Positions 8,534 through 16,650 of a stretch of 55,148 bases of DNA are shown here, in pieces. A program made the translations under genes and the position numbers. The DNA is from Lachnospiraceae bacterium (GTDB lineage: Bacteria > Bacillota > Clostridia > Lachnospirales > Lachnospiraceae): assembly GCA_017482485.1 (NCBI GenBank), contig JAFUMV010000085.1, positions 1 through 55,148 on the forward strand. Direction: 5' to 3'. The notes beneath the pieces are model-generated. The model did not search any database, was not told the origin of the DNA, and was given only the letters and a program-made list of their open reading frames with translations. Every line of letters begins with the position of its first letter. Position 1 is the first letter of the stretch.

Positions 8534-9259
8534 TCAAGCCAGAAATTCCGTCAGCAGCGCTTCCAGCTCCGCATTTTTTATCAATTCCCTTTCATCAGGC
8601 ATATTTTCGGCACTTTCGACATGCTGAGAGGTCTCGCCTGCACAGGTGCTTTCCTTTAGTTTCTGCTCTACCTGGGCCGCATCCCAGACCCTGGTCTGAT
8701 TCAGCTTCTCCACTTCGTCCAGATATGCACTGTCCTTTTTTACACTTTTTACCCGTTCTCCCATACGGTTTTCCAAAAAATCCACGATCGTGGTCTTTAA
8801 AGCCTCCTGCCTGCCCTGCACATCCAGAAGTCCCGAAAGGGCAAAGTACAGATATAATCCACCAAAGGCCAGCAGATAACAGGGAAGCACCTCGCCAAAT
8901 GTTCTGCCCTCCGCCAGCTGTCTGCAGGATGCAATGCCGCAAAACAGCACAAATAAAAGCAAAAGCTGCCCTGCAACCAGGTTCATCATCCGCAGGCTGC
9001 ATTTTCCAAGTCGGATACTCTGCATAAATTTTTCCACAAACACTTCCACATTCATATTTCCGTCGTTTAGCTCATAATAATTTTGAAACTTCACTTTGCA
9101 CTGACGCAGCTGCCCGTTTTGTGTTGTGGACATATTTTCCGCCTCTGCTGCCAGTTTTTTCAAAGCAACACCTGTCATAACTCTGCATATAATACTGAAT
9201 AATAAAAGAACAAGCGCGGCCAGATTCCATATCGCCCGTTCATTCAAAAACAGCGCCAT
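8534..9259 (-). CDS. membrane protein of unknown function
   Basis: A 241-residue protein that I do not recognise. It has one hydrophobic segment at residues 11-30, a polar stretch, two more at about 93-112 and 122-142, and a charged C-terminal half that is likely helical and cytoplasmic. There is no catalytic motif. The ATG at 9259 follows GGAGGAG at a normal distance, and the frame is open throughout, so it is probably a real gene. It lies upstream of pgi on the same strand, but pgi appears to have its own promoter in the gap. Nothing in the neighbourhood suggests a function. Confidence 0.6.
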   Translation of the reverse strand: MALFLNERAIWNLAALVLLLFSIICRVMTGVALKKLAAEAENMSTTQNGQLRQCKVKFQNYYELNDGNMNVEVFVEKFMQSIRLGKCSLRMMNLVAGQLLLLFVLFCGIASCRQLAEGRTFGEVLPCYLLAFGGLYLYFALSGLLDVQGRQEALKTTIVDFLENRMGERVKSVKKDSAYLDEVEKLNQTRVWDAAQVEQKLKESTCAGETSQHVESAENMPDERELIKNAELEALLTEFLA

Positions 9260-9404
9260 TCCTACTCCTCCATCCCGATTTCATTGTCTTTAAAAAAGAC
9301 ATTCTATGCTGTTACTAAGTATAAATTCTCAGATGCAAACGGACAATCCCAAAGCGGTCGCGTCAATTTACATTTTTCGCCTTTATTTTTCATAAAAAAG
9401 CTGT

Positions 9405-9410
9405 TATAAT
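9405..9410 (+). promoter_or_regulatory. -10 box upstream of the TSCPD-murG pair
   Basis: A perfect TATAAT 49 bases before the start codon at 9459. The -35 region at the usual distance is only AT-rich (TTTATT at 9382-9387), so the promoter is called mostly on the -10 box. Confidence 0.45.
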
Positions 9411-9458
9411 CCGTATATTGACATAAAATGCAAATATTCGTACAAGGAGGAAAATACA

Positions 9459-9701
9459 ATGACATATAAGACAAAAGGTACCTGCGCTTCCGCAATCGAC
9501 ATTGAGCTCGATGGCAACGTTATCAAATCTGTTGCTTTTACCGGCGGATGCAACGGTAACCTCAAAGGAATCTCCAGTCTGGTTGTCGGCATGAATGCGG
9601 AAGATGCAATCAGCCGCTTAAAGGGCATCCGCTGCGGTTTTAAAGCTACATCCTGCCCCGATCAGCTCGCATGTGCACTGGAAGAAATGCTGCAGAAATA
9701 A
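9459..9701 (+). CDS. TSCPD-domain protein (TIGR03905 type)
   Basis: An 80-residue protein of the small TSCPD family. The TSCPD domain otherwise occurs at the C-terminus of B12-dependent ribonucleotide reductases, where its cysteines help hold zinc. Here the domain stands alone: GTCASAIDIELDG at the start, FTGGCNGNLKGIS in the middle, and SCPDQLACAL at the end, with Cys at about positions 9, 31, 53, 60 and 66. The function of the free-standing form is not established. The start is fixed by AAGGAGG nine bases upstream. It precedes murG by 18 bases, so the two share a transcript. Confidence 0.85.
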   Translation: MTYKTKGTCASAIDIELDGNVIKSVAFTGGCNGNLKGISSLVVGMNAEDAISRLKGIRCGFKATSCPDQLACALEEMLQK

Positions 9702-9719
9702 ATCAGGAGGCATCCCGGC

Positions 9720-10805
9720 ATGCAAAGAAAAATCGTAATGACCGGCGGTGGAACAGCCGGCCATATCACTCCCAATATCGCACTCCTTCCCCGTCTTGCA
9801 CAGAAGGGATATGAGGTGTCCTATATCGGTTCCTACGAAGGTATGGAAAAGCGTCTGATCGAAGATTTTGACGTGCCTTACTATGGAATTGCCACCGGCA
9901 AATTCCGCAGATATTTTGACCTGAAGAATTTTACGGATCCTTTCCGTGTGATTAAGGGATTTGCTGAAGCCCGCAAGATCTTAAAACAGATTCAGCCGGA
10001 CATCGTTTTTTCCAAGGGCGGCTTTGTGGCGGTTCCGGTTATCCGTGCTGCTGCTTCCCTGAAGATTCCCTGCGTCATTCACGAATCTGACATGACTCCG
10101 GGACTTGCGAACAAAATCTGTATTCCCGTTGCCAAGCGGGTATGCTGCAATTTTCCGGAAACCTTAAAGGCGCTTCCTGCGGAACGTGCGGTTCTCACCG
10201 GTTCACCGATTCGTGAAGAGCTCTTAAAAGGTGATAAAGAGGCTGCATACAAACTGTGCGGATTTGATTCTTCCAAACCCGTATTAATGGTAATCGGCGG
10301 CTCTCTCGGCTCCGCTTCCATCAATCAGGCCGTCCGCGAAGCATTACCCAAGCTGCTGAATGACTTTCAGATCGTTCACATCTGCGGCAAAGACAAAATC
10401 GATAACCTCCTGCTCAACACCCGTGGATACAAACAGTTTGAATATCTGAAAGCAGAACTCAAGGATGTTTTTGCAATGGCCGATGTCGTTGTTTCCCGCG
10501 CCGGTGCAAATGCGATATGCGAACTTCTGGCATTAAAAAAGCCCAACCTGCTGATTCCGCTGTCTGCAGGTGCCAGCAGAGGCGATCAGATTCTCAACGC
10601 CCGCTCCTTTGAAGCACAGGGCTTTTCCATCGTCATTGATGAGGATTACCTTTCGCCGAATCTGCTCGTTGAAAAGGTGCAGGAGCTTTACTTCACCCGC
10701 CAAACTTACGTGGATGCAATGAGCAAGAGCCAGCAGGGCAATGCCATCTCTACGCTGATCAATCTGTTTGATGAAGTAATCGCAGAAAACAACAGCCAAA
10801 AATAA
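9720..10805 (+). CDS. murG: MurG, lipid II-forming GlcNAc transferase
   Basis: Transfers N-acetylglucosamine from UDP-GlcNAc to undecaprenyl-pyrophosphoryl-MurNAc-pentapeptide, making lipid II on the inner face of the membrane. The 361-residue protein has the two Rossmann-like domains of GT28. Visible motifs are GGGTAGHITPNIAL at residues 8-21 (acceptor binding loop), SKGGFVAVPVIRAA near 100, HESDMTPGLANK near 120, and the C-terminal UDP-GlcNAc site with VIGGSLGSASIN and SRAGANAICEL. The gene lies away from the usual division and cell wall cluster, following the TSCPD gene with AGGAGG before its start. A second, cluster-encoded MurG cannot be excluded because the rest of the genome is not seen. 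Confidence 0.92.
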   Translation: MQRKIVMTGGGTAGHITPNIALLPRLAQKGYEVSYIGSYEGMEKRLIEDFDVPYYGIATGKFRRYFDLKNFTDPFRVIKGFAEARKILKQIQPDIVFSKGGFVAVPVIRAAASLKIPCVIHESDMTPGLANKICIPVAKRVCCNFPETLKALPAERAVLTGSPIREELLKGDKEAAYKLCGFDSSKPVLMVIGGSLGSASINQAVREALPKLLNDFQIVHICGKDKIDNLLLNTRGYKQFEYLKAELKDVFAMADVVVSRAGANAICELLALKKPNLLIPLSAGASRGDQILNARSFEAQGFSIVIDEDYLSPNLLVEKVQELYFTRQTYVDAMSKSQQGNAISTLINLFDEVIAENNSQK

Positions 10806-10832
10806 TCACAGAGAACAATAAGCAAAAATAAT

Positions 10833-10881
10833 AAAAACCCGAACAGGATTTGACGCTCAGTTCTGATCCGTTCGGGTTTTT
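10833..10881. terminator. bidirectional terminator between murG and the HIT gene
   Basis: AAAAACCCGAAC with AGGAT on the left pairs with ATC and GTTCGGGTTTTT on the right. The stem is flanked by A and T runs, so it can serve both converging genes. Confidence 0.8.
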
Positions 10882-10973
10882 CATATGCCTGTTTATGATA
10901 TTCTGCATACGCTGACACCGGCTTTTGCGCGCTGCCGGAAGCAGGCGGGTTGTTCAGACACCGCAGTTTCGAT

Positions 10974-11384
10974 TTATCTGCAGATCTGTTCCTTTACCGC
11001 ATCCAGCTCCTCTGCGGAGGGACTTCCGGCATTCCAGCCGATCTTCTGTCCGTCATCTTTATATCTGGGAATCAGATGAATATGAAAATGGAGTACGGTC
11101 TGTCCGGCAACTTCTCCATTGTTCTGTACCAGATTAAAGCCATCGCAGCCGAGCTTATCCGTCATCAGTGCCGCCATTTTCTTCGCCAGAACAAACGCTT
11201 TCGCACACCACTCCTCCGGCAGCTCATACAGGTTCGCAAAATGTTCCTTGGGCAGAATCAGCGCATGCCCTCTGGCCGCAGGGCCCATATCCAGAATCAC
11301 ACGAAACATTTCATCCTCATAAATTGTCCGGGATGGGATCTCTCCGTTCGCAATTTTACAGAAAATACAGTCATCTTTTTTCAT
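10974..11384 (-). CDS. HIT-family nucleotide hydrolase or transferase
   Basis: A 136-residue protein of the histidine triad superfamily, Hint branch, which typically hydrolyses nucleoside phosphoramidates such as AMP-lysine. The N-terminal zinc-type motif CIFCKIANGEIPS is present with both cysteines, and the active-site triad is HFHIHLIP near residue 98. The start is preceded by AAGGAG. It overlaps the end of the upstream rhomboid gene by 14 bases, which implies one transcript. The physiological substrate is unknown for most members. Confidence 0.92.
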   Translation of the reverse strand: MKKDDCIFCKIANGEIPSRTIYEDEMFRVILDMGPAARGHALILPKEHFANLYELPEEWCAKAFVLAKKMAALMTDKLGCDGFNLVQNNGEVAGQTVLHFHIHLIPRYKDDGQKIGWNAGSPSAEELDAVKEQICR

Positions 11385-12027
11385 TTTTATTTCTCCTTTT
11401 CTCCCTGGTGGGAATCATACTCAGTAAAAATGCAAAAATGAAGCCGCTCAGCAAACCTCCCACATGGGCGGCATTATTCACTCCCACATCTGAAAATCCG
11501 GCATACAAAGACAGGGCCACGGCGATCAACGCCCGCTTCATGGAAATATTGGCGGCAGTCCCTTTCTTAATAATAACCAAAAACAGCATGGCGCCCGTCA
11601 GCCCGAAAACAGCTCCGCTGGCTCCAATAGAATTATAGTAGCCTCCCGTGGAAAATTCAAAGGCGGCAGACAGCAGGTCTCCAAAAACAGCCGACAGAAA
11701 ATAGAGCAGCAAAAATTTCCATCTGCCCAGACTCTTTTCCACCACATCCCCGCAGAAATACAAAAGAAGCATATTATTGCATAAATGCGCTGCATCCGAA
11801 TGCAGAAATGCTGATGTGATCAGACGATAAAATTCGCCTCCGTACATCAGATAGAGAACTCCAAACTGTCCCTTTTCTCTCATGATACTGCCCAGCTGCG
11901 GCACCAGAATACCGACCAAAAAAATCATCACATTGATGCCGATCAGCGCGATACAGCAAATTGGCAGTTCCTGATAAGCAGTTCTCCCGTCGTACCCTTC
12001 ATTCCTTGATTTGCCCCAGTACTCCAT
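11371..12027 (-). CDS. rhomboid-family intramembrane serine protease
   Basis: A 218-residue membrane protein that should cut other membrane proteins inside the lipid bilayer. The catalytic serine lies in GASGAVFGLTGA (about residue 137) and the partner histidine in NAAHVGGLLSGF (about 189). The oxyanion-side motif HLCNNMLLLY after HSDAAH is also present. Six hydrophobic segments are visible, with the long L1 loop around FGVLYLMYGGEFYRLITSAF. The basic tail (REKRRNKNEKR) faces the cytoplasm. The start follows AGGAGG. It precedes and overlaps the HIT gene. Substrates are not known. Confidence 0.92.
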   Translation of the reverse strand: MEYWGKSRNEGYDGRTAYQELPICCIALIGINVMIFLVGILVPQLGSIMREKGQFGVLYLMYGGEFYRLITSAFLHSDAAHLCNNMLLLYFCGDVVEKSLGRWKFLLLYFLSAVFGDLLSAAFEFSTGGYYNSIGASGAVFGLTGAMLFLVIIKKGTAANISMKRALIAVALSLYAGFSDVGVNNAAHVGGLLSGFIFAFLLSMIPTREKRRNKNEKR

Positions 12028-12052
12028 ACTGTTTCCTCCTGTAAAAAGGGTA

Positions 12053-13255
12053 TCACTTTACTGCTTTACTGTCAACAAATCCATAGCGAAATCGTTCCCT
12101 TCCGAACTGAATCACATCCCCCTCTTTAAGCGGTACCGATTCGTTCGGCGAAAGCTTTTCACCGTTTACGGCAGTCCCGTTTTTGGAATTTAAATCCTGC
12201 AGGTAAATCCCGCCGGGACCGCTCTCAAATCTGGCATGCATTCTGCTGATTGAGCTGTCATTCAAAACTACGGAAACCTTCCCCTTGAGCTTCCCTAAGG
12301 TCAGAGGAAAGTCTTCCAAAAGAAACTGTCTTTCCCCGTTTTCCTCAAACAAACAGGGCGTTCCGCGGCCGGGCTTTACCGGCGGTTCCAGATCGGAAAA
12401 ATAAATGGTTTCTCCCGTTTTTACAAACTCGATCTGATTTACGTAGCTGTCCCATATTGTCTCTTCCCACTTTTTTTCTTCTTCCTTCTGGGCATGATTT
12501 TCCCGCTTTTTCCTTCCTGGAAAGCGCAGAAAATCAAACAGCCTCTTTGTCCTGCCTCCTGATTTTTCCTCTCCCAGGCCGTCAGCTCTGACTTCCAACA
12601 CTCGCGCCGATTCCTGTTCAGACAGTTTGGCACTCGCACTCTCTGCCATTCCAATTTCCGATTCTCCCTGAAAAGAAATTTCACTTTTTTGGCATTCCTG
12701 CTTCCAGGCATTTCTTTCCTTTTCTAAAAACGGAAAGAAGGCTGACAGAACAAAATAGTCCGCCTTTGACATACTGTAAAACCGATAAGCCACATTTACC
12801 GCATGTTCCTGCCCATGATCCACATGCTCCAGAAAAAAGTCAGCCAGTCTGGCGTACCTGTGGTTTTCCCTACTTATCCCCGGATAAAAACAGAAATACA
12901 GTTCCTCGGTTTCCACATCCGCAAACAGCTGTCCGGCATCCAGCAAAAGTCCCTGCTCATCCAGCAAATATTCACCCAAATCGTCCTGCATTGCCGCGAT
13001 TCTGCGCAGAATATCGGCAATCTCCTCCACTCCCATCTTTCTGGATTCATAAAGTCTCTCCAGCGGCTGGCGGGAAGAGATGTCATAATAAAGGTATGTC
13101 TTTCCGTCCAGCTGCCTCTGACTGCACTCCAAAAGTTTTCCGATGCGATTTTCCTTCATCATCCGATAGGCATATTTTTCCGTGATTTCCGGCTCCTCAC
13201 ATGTCAAAACCATATAGCTGTGACTCAGCTCTCTCTTAAATATTACTTCACTCAT
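12053..13255 (-). CDS. DUF6382-FHA protein, last gene of the Tad operon
   Basis: A 400-residue cytoplasmic protein. Residues 1 to about 175 match the DUF6382 type of domain that often precedes FHA in Firmicutes. A charged linker with Lys/Arg and Glu-rich stretches follows (about 195-270). The C-terminal 80 residues form an FHA phosphothreonine-binding domain, with LGKLKGKVSVVLND, SISRMHARF and LQDLNSKNGTAVNGEKL carrying the conserved Arg/Ser/His and Asn. It overlaps the stop of the preceding TadE-like gene by 8 bases, placing it in the Tad operon. The likely role is to read a Ser/Thr-kinase signal and adjust pilus assembly; this is inference from the domain and position. Confidence 0.85.
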   Translation of the reverse strand: MSEVIFKRELSHSYMVLTCEEPEITEKYAYRMMKENRIGKLLECSQRQLDGKTYLYYDISSRQPLERLYESRKMGVEEIADILRRIAAMQDDLGEYLLDEQGLLLDAGQLFADVETEELYFCFYPGISRENHRYARLADFFLEHVDHGQEHAVNVAYRFYSMSKADYFVLSAFFPFLEKERNAWKQECQKSEISFQGESEIGMAESASAKLSEQESARVLEVRADGLGEEKSGGRTKRLFDFLRFPGRKKRENHAQKEEEKKWEETIWDSYVNQIEFVKTGETIYFSDLEPPVKPGRGTPCLFEENGERQFLLEDFPLTLGKLKGKVSVVLNDSSISRMHARFESGPGGIYLQDLNSKNGTAVNGEKLSPNESVPLKEGDVIQFGRERFRYGFVDSKAVK

Positions 13256-13697
13256 TTTCTTCTATCAGCTCCTCTCCTCTGCGCAGCCCCCGGATATATG
13301 TCACCGGATCTCGCTTTAGAATCCGCCAGGATGCCTTTGCTGTTGTAGCGCCGTCTTCTGATGGGGCAAAAGGCGTTTCTCTCTCCAGACTTACAGAAAC
13401 ACTCAGCAAATCCACATGAATCTCCCTTAGCTCTTCCTGAAACGACAGCACCTGTCCGCTCAGCAGCTCATCCAGCTGCGCATTCACAAATTCTTCCCTG
13501 CAGACCTTTTGTCTGCTGCCCCGAAAGGCCGCAATATAGGATGTCTGTACCAGATAGCAGCTCTGGTATATATAGCTGCAAAGATATACCAGCAGCAGGA
13601 TCAATACCGAAGCCAGCGGCAATAAAACTGCCGCTTCTGTCACCACATATCCTTTCAGAGAAAAACTGACAGTTTTCGCATCTCTTTCTTTCCTCAC
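13248..13697 (-). CDS. TadE-like pseudopilin
   Basis: A 149-residue protein with a short charged N-terminus, then GYVVTEAAVLLPLASVLIL, a pseudopilin-type start with Gly before a Glu-containing hydrophobic helix. This matches TadE-like minor pilins processed by the prepilin peptidase. The rest is a small external domain of about 100 residues. The start is a GTG with AGGAGG ten bases upstream, inside the last codons of tadV. It lies between the prepilin peptidase and the FHA gene. Confidence 0.7.
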   Translation of the reverse strand: MRKERDAKTVSFSLKGYVVTEAAVLLPLASVLILLLVYLCSYIYQSCYLVQTSYIAAFRGSRQKVCREEFVNAQLDELLSGQVLSFQEELREIHVDLLSVSVSLERETPFAPSEDGATTAKASWRILKRDPVTYIRGLRRGEELIEENE

Positions 13698-13700
13698 AGT

Positions 13701-14138
13701 TCAAAATCCTCCTGCCCAGACCAGTTTAACCAGACATGATGCTGCCAGTAAAAAGGGTGCAAACGGAATCCTGCTGTTTCTGTCAAACTTTCTGAATATC
13801 CATCCGCCTCCCGCATATATGGCAGACAACAGGCAGGCCATACAAAATACAGCGATACAGCTTTCCCATCCCAGGAATAAACCCAGAACCAGAATCATAT
13901 ATCCATCCCCATAACCGATCTTTTCTTCTGTCAAAAGACTCAGAATCAGCAAAAAGATTCCCGGAAACATGGCCATTAACACGCTGTACCAGTTCTCCGT
14001 CCCGTTGCTTACACGCCCAAGCAGCATTCCCACACCCCAGCATCCCCCTGCAAACAGCAGTCTTTTATCCACTTTTTTTCGAGTGCAGTCTGTTATGCTG
14101 CACAACGCTTCAAAACCGATCGCAATCGCCCACTCCAT
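13701..14138 (-). CDS. A24-type prepilin peptidase TadV/CpaA
   Basis: A 145-residue membrane aspartic protease that cleaves the leader of Flp and TadE-type pilins. The two catalytic aspartates are visible: one in ITDCTRKKVDKRLL near residue 17 and one in GYGDGYMILVLG near 76. It lacks the N-terminal methylase domain, as expected for TadV. Four or five hydrophobic segments follow. GAGG lies six bases before the ATG. It sits between two TadE-type genes in the Tad operon. Confidence 0.85.
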   Translation of the reverse strand: MEWAIAIGFEALCSITDCTRKKVDKRLLFAGGCWGVGMLLGRVSNGTENWYSVLMAMFPGIFLLILSLLTEEKIGYGDGYMILVLGLFLGWESCIAVFCMACLLSAIYAGGGWIFRKFDRNSRIPFAPFLLAASCLVKLVWAGGF

Positions 14139-14155
14139 TTAAAACCTCATACCTT

Positions 14156-14980
14156 CTAACTGCATCCAGCGCATGCATGTCTGCCCAGCCCAAGCGCTTC
14201 CTGGAGGGTTACGCAGTCCACAGACCGCTTTAAGCCGCTGCAGCTCACCGTACTGTGATAGCGGACTCCAGCCTTTGTTACATAAACCATCGGGCTGTTA
14301 CCGCCGCAAAGCTCGCAGGGCGTATAAAGTACACCATCGCTGTTTTGGCTTTTTTGGGCGGACTCCTTTGCTGTCAGCTCTATGGAAGGATTCAGGTAAA
14401 TACAGCTTCGCCGCATATGATACGCCTCTCCTGACGCAGTAATATATACCATTTCCTCCGCCTTTCCCGCCTCCTGCCCGTCACAGTCTCCCGGATCATA
14501 ACCGATCCACTTATGCATTACACACCCGTTGACAATAAATCCTGAGGAAAAGGCTGCAATCGGAACGACAGCCTTCACCTGACTGGTCCAGACAAGCCTG
14601 ATATCCGTTTCGCCGGTATCCTCCTGACTATGTGCAAGAAGCGCCAGTTCCCTGCCGGTCTGGTGAAGTCTGCCTTCCTGCACGGAAAATTCCTGAAACA
14701 TTAAAATCAGGGAAATCAGATTGATCACCGCAAACAAAAACAGAGGAAGCACAATGGCCGCTTCTACAGTCATATTTCCGCAGAGGGCCTGACAGGATGC
14801 CTTTTCTTCACCATTTAAAGAGGGGAGAAGTGTTTGAGAATCAGGATCAGCATTTTGTCCGTCTAAAATTTTATTTTTGGGGTTATGTTTTGTCGTTTTC
14901 TTTTTATCGTTCCAAAAAGGCACCCGGTCAGACCCTCCGCTTTCTGTAATTTTTGTCTGCAGCCGCAAGCTGTGCAGCAT
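14156..14980 (-). CDS. TadE-type pseudopilin with a cysteine-rich external domain
   Basis: Contains the hydrophobic TadE helix NMTVEAAIVLPLFLFAVINL near residue 92, after a long polar leader. The external part carries a C-terminal repeat-like pair, YHMRRSCIYLNPS then CELCGG, and YHSTVSCSGLKRS then HACAGC, each placing a Cys after a YH motif and ending with CxxC. This suggests disulfide or metal binding. The start is uncertain: the ATG at 14980 has no ribosome binding site, whereas a GTG at 14923 has GGAGGG nine bases upstream and would give 255 residues. It lies in the Tad operon just after the DUF5702 gene. Function is inferred from the helix and position. Confidence 0.72.
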   Translation of the reverse strand: MLHSLRLQTKITESGGSDRVPFWNDKKKTTKHNPKNKILDGQNADPDSQTLLPSLNGEEKASCQALCGNMTVEAAIVLPLFLFAVINLISLILMFQEFSVQEGRLHQTGRELALLAHSQEDTGETDIRLVWTSQVKAVVPIAAFSSGFIVNGCVMHKWIGYDPGDCDGQEAGKAEEMVYITASGEAYHMRRSCIYLNPSIELTAKESAQKSQNSDGVLYTPCELCGGNSPMVYVTKAGVRYHSTVSCSGLKRSVDCVTLQEALGLGRHACAGCS

Positions 14981-14990
14981 CTACAATGTT

Positions 14991-16418
14991 TTATTCGTAT
15001 TCGTATGTTCTTTGAATACTGTAATTTCCGCCGAATTTTCCCGTCACAAAAATTTCAGCCTCCATGCCGTCAATCAGCCCGTCCAATCGGAAATCAGAAT
15101 TTCCCGTCGTTCGCCGAATATCGCTTTCCATGATATCCATCAATCCATTTACAGCGTGATCAGAACCATGCAAAACAAGCAGCGCTGCCAGGTATTCCCG
15201 ATAAGACAAGCCATTTTCTGCAGACTGCCAGGAATCCAGATGACTTCTGTAGGTCAGAAGCTGTGAAAAAGGCGTATTCCAATCTGCCTCGCTTTTTACA
15301 ACAGGCACTTTACCGCCTTTTAACAGAATCCGAATATCTTTCACACTCTCCGCATAGGCCCATGCAAACAGGATGACGGTCTCTATGGCATCTGTCACCT
15401 CCGGCATCAGCAAAATCGCCGCGATTACACCGGCTGCCTCCCTCGCCTGACCGCGAAGACTGCTGGAGAAAAGAAAGCCTGCATTTGCCGCTTCCCGAAG
15501 CACAAGAAGTTCCCGTGCCGTTTTTTTCAGATTTTCCTGATCACTGCCTGTCTGCTGCAAAATATGTTCTACCTGGTAGCAAAGCGCACTGTTCTCCTTC
15601 TCCTGCCCGAAATAGCCGCATTTGTCCATGATATAGGCATATAACAGCCCGTTTTCTGCCATTCCCTCAGCCGGTTCTTTCGGTTCTGACAGTCCTGTCC
15701 CCTGATTGAGTGTCCGCCTGGAAGGACGTTGGGCATCCGACAGGGTGGCTGCAGACAGCTGCATTCCCTGTGCAGCAGCGCCCAATACGCCCTCCCCTCT
15801 GGTGGCTTTTACCGCATCCGACGGAGTTTCGGGGATTTCTCCATTCCATTGCTCGTCCTGCAGCCGCTTTCTGCCTGTAATTTCTTCTTTCAGTGCAGCA
15901 TCTGCGCTGTCCCATTCGGCTTCCATGTCTCTTTCCCGCAGGCTCTTAAGCTGCTCGCCTTCCGTAAGAATACTTTCTGCCAGTGACATTCCGGAAATAT
16001 CCTTCATATACTGCACAATATGATATTTGAGCACTTCCCCGCCGCCGTCCGTTGCAACACCGGCCCGCAGAAGGGATGCCCCTTCTGCAGTCAGACCGGT
16101 GATATCCAGCGCACCGGAAATCGAAAATTCCTCTGCCGGATTCAGATTCTTATTCATGTATTCCAGAATATGTTCCTCCGTCCGGTGAAAGGACGGATCT
16201 CCCGTTCCATATGCGGTATCAATAAAAAACAGGTCATACTGCTCCAACATTTCTCTGTGATATTCTGCAAGCGCGGAATCCAGAGCCATATCCGCACAGC
16301 ACTCCACATACATCCGAATCGTGTTTTGCCTGGCAGCTGCCGTCACCGCCAGAACCAGAGACAGAATCACTCCCATAACAAGGGAAAGATATACCGTCAT
16401 ATATCCTTTCTGCTGCAT
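14991..16418 (-). CDS. DUF5702 Tad-locus protein (TadG-like)
   Basis: A 475-residue protein with an N-terminal pseudopilin-like helix (GYMTVYLSLVMGVILSLVLA at residues 5-24) and a large external part, the form of DUF5702 proteins found in Tad loci of Firmicutes. The external part is mainly helical and polar, with a hydrophobic helix near residue 340. It is likely a large minor pilin or an assembly factor at the cell surface. The ATG overlaps the stop of the pilin gene (TGATG), so translation is probably coupled. Confidence 0.78.
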   Translation of the reverse strand: MQQKGYMTVYLSLVMGVILSLVLAVTAAARQNTIRMYVECCADMALDSALAEYHREMLEQYDLFFIDTAYGTGDPSFHRTEEHILEYMNKNLNPAEEFSISGALDITGLTAEGASLLRAGVATDGGGEVLKYHIVQYMKDISGMSLAESILTEGEQLKSLRERDMEAEWDSADAALKEEITGRKRLQDEQWNGEIPETPSDAVKATRGEGVLGAAAQGMQLSAATLSDAQRPSRRTLNQGTGLSEPKEPAEGMAENGLLYAYIMDKCGYFGQEKENSALCYQVEHILQQTGSDQENLKKTARELLVLREAANAGFLFSSSLRGQAREAAGVIAAILLMPEVTDAIETVILFAWAYAESVKDIRILLKGGKVPVVKSEADWNTPFSQLLTYRSHLDSWQSAENGLSYREYLAALLVLHGSDHAVNGLMDIMESDIRRTTGNSDFRLDGLIDGMEAEIFVTGKFGGNYSIQRTYEYE

Positions 16419-16633
16419 CAGATTTTTCCGGCCCGGGATGAAATCTTTTCAAAGATGGACTCTACCACTTCCGTAATTTTATCTTTGAAGATCAACACCA
16501 GCCCTACAGCCACCAAAATCAACAGTACCACCTCAACGGTACCTACTCCATCCTCACTGTGCAGCGCCTGTTTTGCCCGCTGTCCGAGTTTCCAGAACGT
16601 TCCTCTCACTTTCTGTTTCACACGCATCATCAT
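16418..16633 (-). CDS. Flp1-type major pilin of the Tad system
   Basis: A 71-residue prepilin and the likely main subunit of the fibre. It has a basic leader, then EDGVGTVEVVLLILVAVGLV. The processing site is probably after the Gly preceding Thr-Val-Glu, and the Glu at position 5 is retained. The short tail IFEKISSRAGKI is typical of Flp1. The ATG at 16633 is preferred because AAGGAGG lies eight bases upstream; an ATG at 16654 overlaps the tadC stop (ATGA) and gives 78 residues. It is the smallest gene of the operon, between tadC and DUF5702. Confidence 0.85.
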   Translation of the reverse strand: MMMRVKQKVRGTFWKLGQRAKQALHSEDGVGTVEVVLLILVAVGLVLIFKDKITEVVESIFEKISSRAGKI

Positions 16634-16650
16634 TGTCATTTCCTCCTTTT

